DNA of 8,896 bases, from positions 1 to 8,896 of the forward strand of contig CAMPAA010000127.1 in the NCBI GenBank assembly GCA_946631345.1. The letters run 5' to 3'. The notes under the pieces are model-generated. The model ran no database searches. It worked only from the letters and a program-made list of their open reading frames with translations, and was not told the origin of the DNA. Position 1 is the stretch's first letter; each line of letters starts with the position of its first letter. The translations under genes and the position numbers were made by a program. Source of the DNA: an uncultured Verrucomicrobiota bacterium (lineage in GTDB: Bacteria > Verrucomicrobiota > Kiritimatiellia > RFP12 > UBA1067). Positions 7,521-8,896 of the stretch are shown here, in pieces.

Positions 7521-7541
7521 ACGCGCATCAACCAAACCATC

Positions 7542-7547
7542 GAGGAG
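7542..7547 (+). promoter_or_regulatory. Ribosome binding site that fixes the TTG start
   Basis: GAGGAG lies 8 nt before TTG 7556, a strong Shine-Dalgarno at good spacing. The first in-frame ATG (7622) would delete most of the membrane anchor and has no comparable site, so the TTG is the likely start. Confidence 0.65.
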
Positions 7548-7555
7548 AGCAGGGC

Positions 7556-7831
7556 TTGATCGACAAACTTTTTCAGGGACTTTTCTTTGTCATCTTCGCC
7601 GCGATAGTCGCGACGGGGCTGATGATCGCGGTGCCGAAGTACCGTCAGGCGATTGGTCTGGAGCAGACCAAGCGCGATCTCCAGCGCCGCATCGACATGA
7701 AGAACGACGAGATCGCGGCGGTGCGCGAGAAGCAGAGCCGATTCCGTACCGACCGTGAGTTTGTCGAGGGTCTTGCGCGCGAGAACCGCCGCGTGTTCCC
7801 GGGCGAACTGGTGTTTGTGTTCGACAACTGA
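7556..7831 (+). CDS. FtsB/DivIC-like septum formation initiator protein
   Basis: A 91-residue bitopic membrane protein. A short cytoplasmic N-terminus (MIDKLFQ) leads to one transmembrane helix at ~7-26. A charged, heptad-like coiled coil follows at ~33-62 (LEQTKRDLQRRIDMKNDEI). The conserved tail at 63-90 (FRTDREFVEGLARE, then PGELVFVF) matches the family pattern in which a TDxxxxExxARE motif precedes PGE. Size, topology and tail all fit FtsB/DivIC (PF04977). In characterised bacteria these proteins join FtsL and FtsQ/DivIB to activate septal peptidoglycan synthesis at the division site. The start is TTG. The next gene begins 9 bases after the stop, so the two are probably one transcription unit. 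Confidence 0.82.
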   Translation: MIDKLFQGLFFVIFAAIVATGLMIAVPKYRQAIGLEQTKRDLQRRIDMKNDEIAAVREKQSRFRTDREFVEGLARENRRVFPGELVFVFDN

Positions 7832-7840
7832 GGTGGGCGC

Positions 7841-8554
7841 ATGGCGCGGTTCGCACGGTTGGTGGCGGCGATACTGTGCTTCCCTTTCGTGTGGGCGCTG
7901 TGCCTCACGTTTGTAGATTCGTTTTCGTTGACCGCCAGCGCCTCCGCAGGCCTGTTCTCCGCTGAGGCGCTCGCGCTTTTTGCCGGCCTTGTCGCGTTCA
8001 TGGTGGTGTGGGTGGCCGTGCCGAATCCGGTGCGGCTCTATGTGCTCGGCCACGAGCTGACCCATGCGGTGTGGGGGCTTGCGTTCGGCGCGCGCGTATC
8101 GAACCTCAAGGTCGGCGCAAGGGGCGGAAGCGTGCAGCTCACGAAGTCCAACGTGTGGATCACGCTGGCCCCGTACTTCTTCCCGTTCTGGACCATGGTC
8201 GTTGTAGGGATCGCTCTGGCCGTGCGGGCCGTCATGCACTTCACGCATCCCGGCGCGCCGCTCCCGGCACCGTGGCTGTGGATGTTCGCGGTGGGCTTCA
8301 CATGGTGCTTCCACGCATGCTTCACGCTGCGTTCGCTCATGCAGACGCAGCCGGACGTGCAGGAGTACGGGCGCATATTCTCATGGACGCTCATCCTCGC
8401 GTGCAACATCGCCGGGGTGCTTGCATGGATCGTGTGCACGACAGGCGTCTCCGCCTCCGCGCTGCTTGGCCGGCTGTGGAGCCATTCGGTAGGTGCCTAC
8501 ATTGCGGTATGGTCGGCCGGGAAGTACATCTGCGGCCTTTTTCACTGCGCTTGA
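7841..8554 (+). CDS. Integral-membrane M50-like zinc metalloprotease
   Basis: A 237-residue, strongly hydrophobic protein with about six membrane segments, roughly at 5-25, 40-60, 105-131, 144-164, 180-204 and 208-230. The motif GHELTHAVWG places the zinc-binding HExxH at His71, Glu72 and His75, next to a membrane segment as in site-2 proteases. A later conserved-looking stretch, QPDVQEYG, offers Asp172 as a candidate third zinc ligand. I see no PDZ domain and no standard LDG or NPDG motif, so it is a minimal or divergent member and activity is not certain. M50 enzymes cut membrane proteins within or near their transmembrane helices. The ribosome site GAGGTG overlaps the stop of the FtsB-like gene, with the ATG 5 nt later, which implies coupled expression. 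Possible substrates include bitopic envelope proteins, but none is shown here. Confidence 0.72.
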   Translation: MARFARLVAAILCFPFVWALCLTFVDSFSLTASASAGLFSAEALALFAGLVAFMVVWVAVPNPVRLYVLGHELTHAVWGLAFGARVSNLKVGARGGSVQLTKSNVWITLAPYFFPFWTMVVVGIALAVRAVMHFTHPGAPLPAPWLWMFAVGFTWCFHACFTLRSLMQTQPDVQEYGRIFSWTLILACNIAGVLAWIVCTTGVSASALLGRLWSHSVGAYIAVWSAGKYICGLFHCA

Positions 8555-8570
8555 CATGGAGTGCGCTCCA
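8551..8570 (+). promoter_or_regulatory. Promoter-like site with a MerR-type palindrome
   Basis: TTGACA (8551-8556) overlaps the stop codon of the protease gene and is immediately followed by the inverted repeat TGGAG-TGCG-CTCCA (8557-8570). A palindrome starting right after the -35 element is the classic arrangement for MerR-family activators. Closely similar TTGAC-TTGGAGT-type operators are known upstream of MerR-controlled redox genes. The expected -10 about 19 nt on (around 8576-8581) is poor, so the promoter may be weak, activator-dependent or decayed. No MerR gene is in the window. Confidence 0.4.
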
Positions 8571-8595
8571 AATGAACAACACGAGGAAACAGGAA

Positions 8596-8886
8596 ATGAA
8601 CAGGAAAGATTTCATCAAGCGCATTGGCGCTGTCGCAGGTGTGGCGGCGTTCGCTGCGCGGACGGAAGCCGCTGGCAACGTACAGAGCCTGCGGGCCGAA
8701 GACGGAGCGCCGGTCGGCTCACTTCCGGATCTGGTTCTTGGCTCGGGGCGCGCTGCGATGTCCGTCTCGGCGCTTGACTTCACGCTTTCCGCCGGTGACA
8801 TCGCCGAACTTGAACGTGCGGTCGAGTCCATCCCCGTCATAGGCGACCGCTACGACGCCGAACAGCAAAAGCGCGTACTTGGGTGA
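8596..8886 (+). CDS. Small exported ORF, probable internal-deletion remnant of an aldo/keto reductase
   Basis: A 96-residue ORF. The N-terminus MNRKDFIKRIGAVAGVAAFA looks like a Tat-type signal of the NRRDFLK class, but with Arg-Lys where a twin Arg is expected. The C-terminal ~45 residues (ALDFTLSAGDIAELERA, then IPVIGDRYDAEQQKRV) resemble the extreme C-terminus of aldo/keto reductases, where a LSxxDIxxLE helix precedes a GxRY motif. The whole TIM barrel of about 250 residues, with its catalytic Tyr, Lys, Asp and His, is missing between the two ends, so it cannot be an active reductase. I infer an in-frame internal deletion of an exported oxidoreductase gene, although a genuine small secreted protein is possible. 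The ATG at 8596 has an AGGA-rich leader (8583-8595). An in-frame ATG at 8572 would add eight residues, but it overlaps the presumed promoter. Confidence 0.55.
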   Translation: MNRKDFIKRIGAVAGVAAFAARTEAAGNVQSLRAEDGAPVGSLPDLVLGSGRAAMSVSALDFTLSAGDIAELERAVESIPVIGDRYDAEQQKRVLG

Positions 8887-8896
8887 ACGGTAAAAC

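Noticed and set aside
5142..7535. A 797-residue open frame on the minus strand opposite the debranching gene
   Set aside because: It is a long antisense frame caused by high GC at third codon positions. It is Arg/His-rich with no recognisable domain, while the plus strand carries a complete enzyme.
7298..8314. A 338-residue minus-strand open frame across the FtsB-like and protease genes
   Set aside because: It crosses three well-supported plus-strand features and has no recognisable protein features.
8008..8595. N-terminal extension of the last small ORF back into the protease gene
   Set aside because: The frame is open by chance through the protease gene. The Tat-like start, AGGA-rich leader and upstream promoter-like site support the ATG at 8596.

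Overview
The window is GC-rich, densely coding DNA with every supportable gene on the + strand. Two things suggest a bacterium of the PVC group (Verrucomicrobiota/Kiritimatiellota/Lentisphaerota type): the mix of gene families, and a remnant of a C-terminal domain that I recall from large surface proteins of those phyla. No rRNA, tRNA or other marker gene is present, so this placement is an inference.

Region 1 (1-3050) is a carbohydrate-active pair. It holds the 3' end of a GH13 alpha-amylase-family gene that begins outside the window. An ATGA stop/start overlap joins it to a secreted CBM9-like/DUF4091 protein that keeps a GH123-like Asp-Glu pair.

Region 2 (3051-3728) has no intact gene. It holds a 23-bp tandem repeat of palindromic units, about 150 bp with nothing recognisable, and a frameshifted remnant of a surface-protein C-terminal domain. 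It ends in a leader whose Shine-Dalgarno sequence can be masked by base pairing.

Region 3 (3729-7514) is one large gene that fuses a complete GH13 catalytic domain to a complete bacterial-type glycogen debranching module (GDE_N plus GDE_C/GH133). This matches the two-activity layout of eukaryotic glycogen debranching enzyme. The longest open frame starts earlier, at 3477, but its first 84 codons are read-through of the remnant. The inter-domain linker contains a 22-bp tandem palindromic repeat built like the intergenic 23-bp one.

Region 4 (7491-8554) has a near-consensus sigma70-type promoter lying over the end of the debranching gene. It probably drives a TTG-started FtsB/DivIC-like division protein and an integral-membrane HExxH (M50-like) protease.

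Region 5 (8551-8886) has a promoter with a MerR-type palindrome in front of a 96-residue ORF. That ORF looks like the two ends of an exported aldo/keto reductase with the barrel deleted.

Together, regions 1 and 3 suggest alpha-glucan (glycogen/maltodextrin) breakdown and debranching next to an exported glycan-active protein. Region 4 is a separate cell-envelope/division unit. The most noteworthy items are the GH13-GH133 fusion, the two look-alike palindromic tandem repeats (one inside a coding linker), and the gene remnants on either side of the intact genes.
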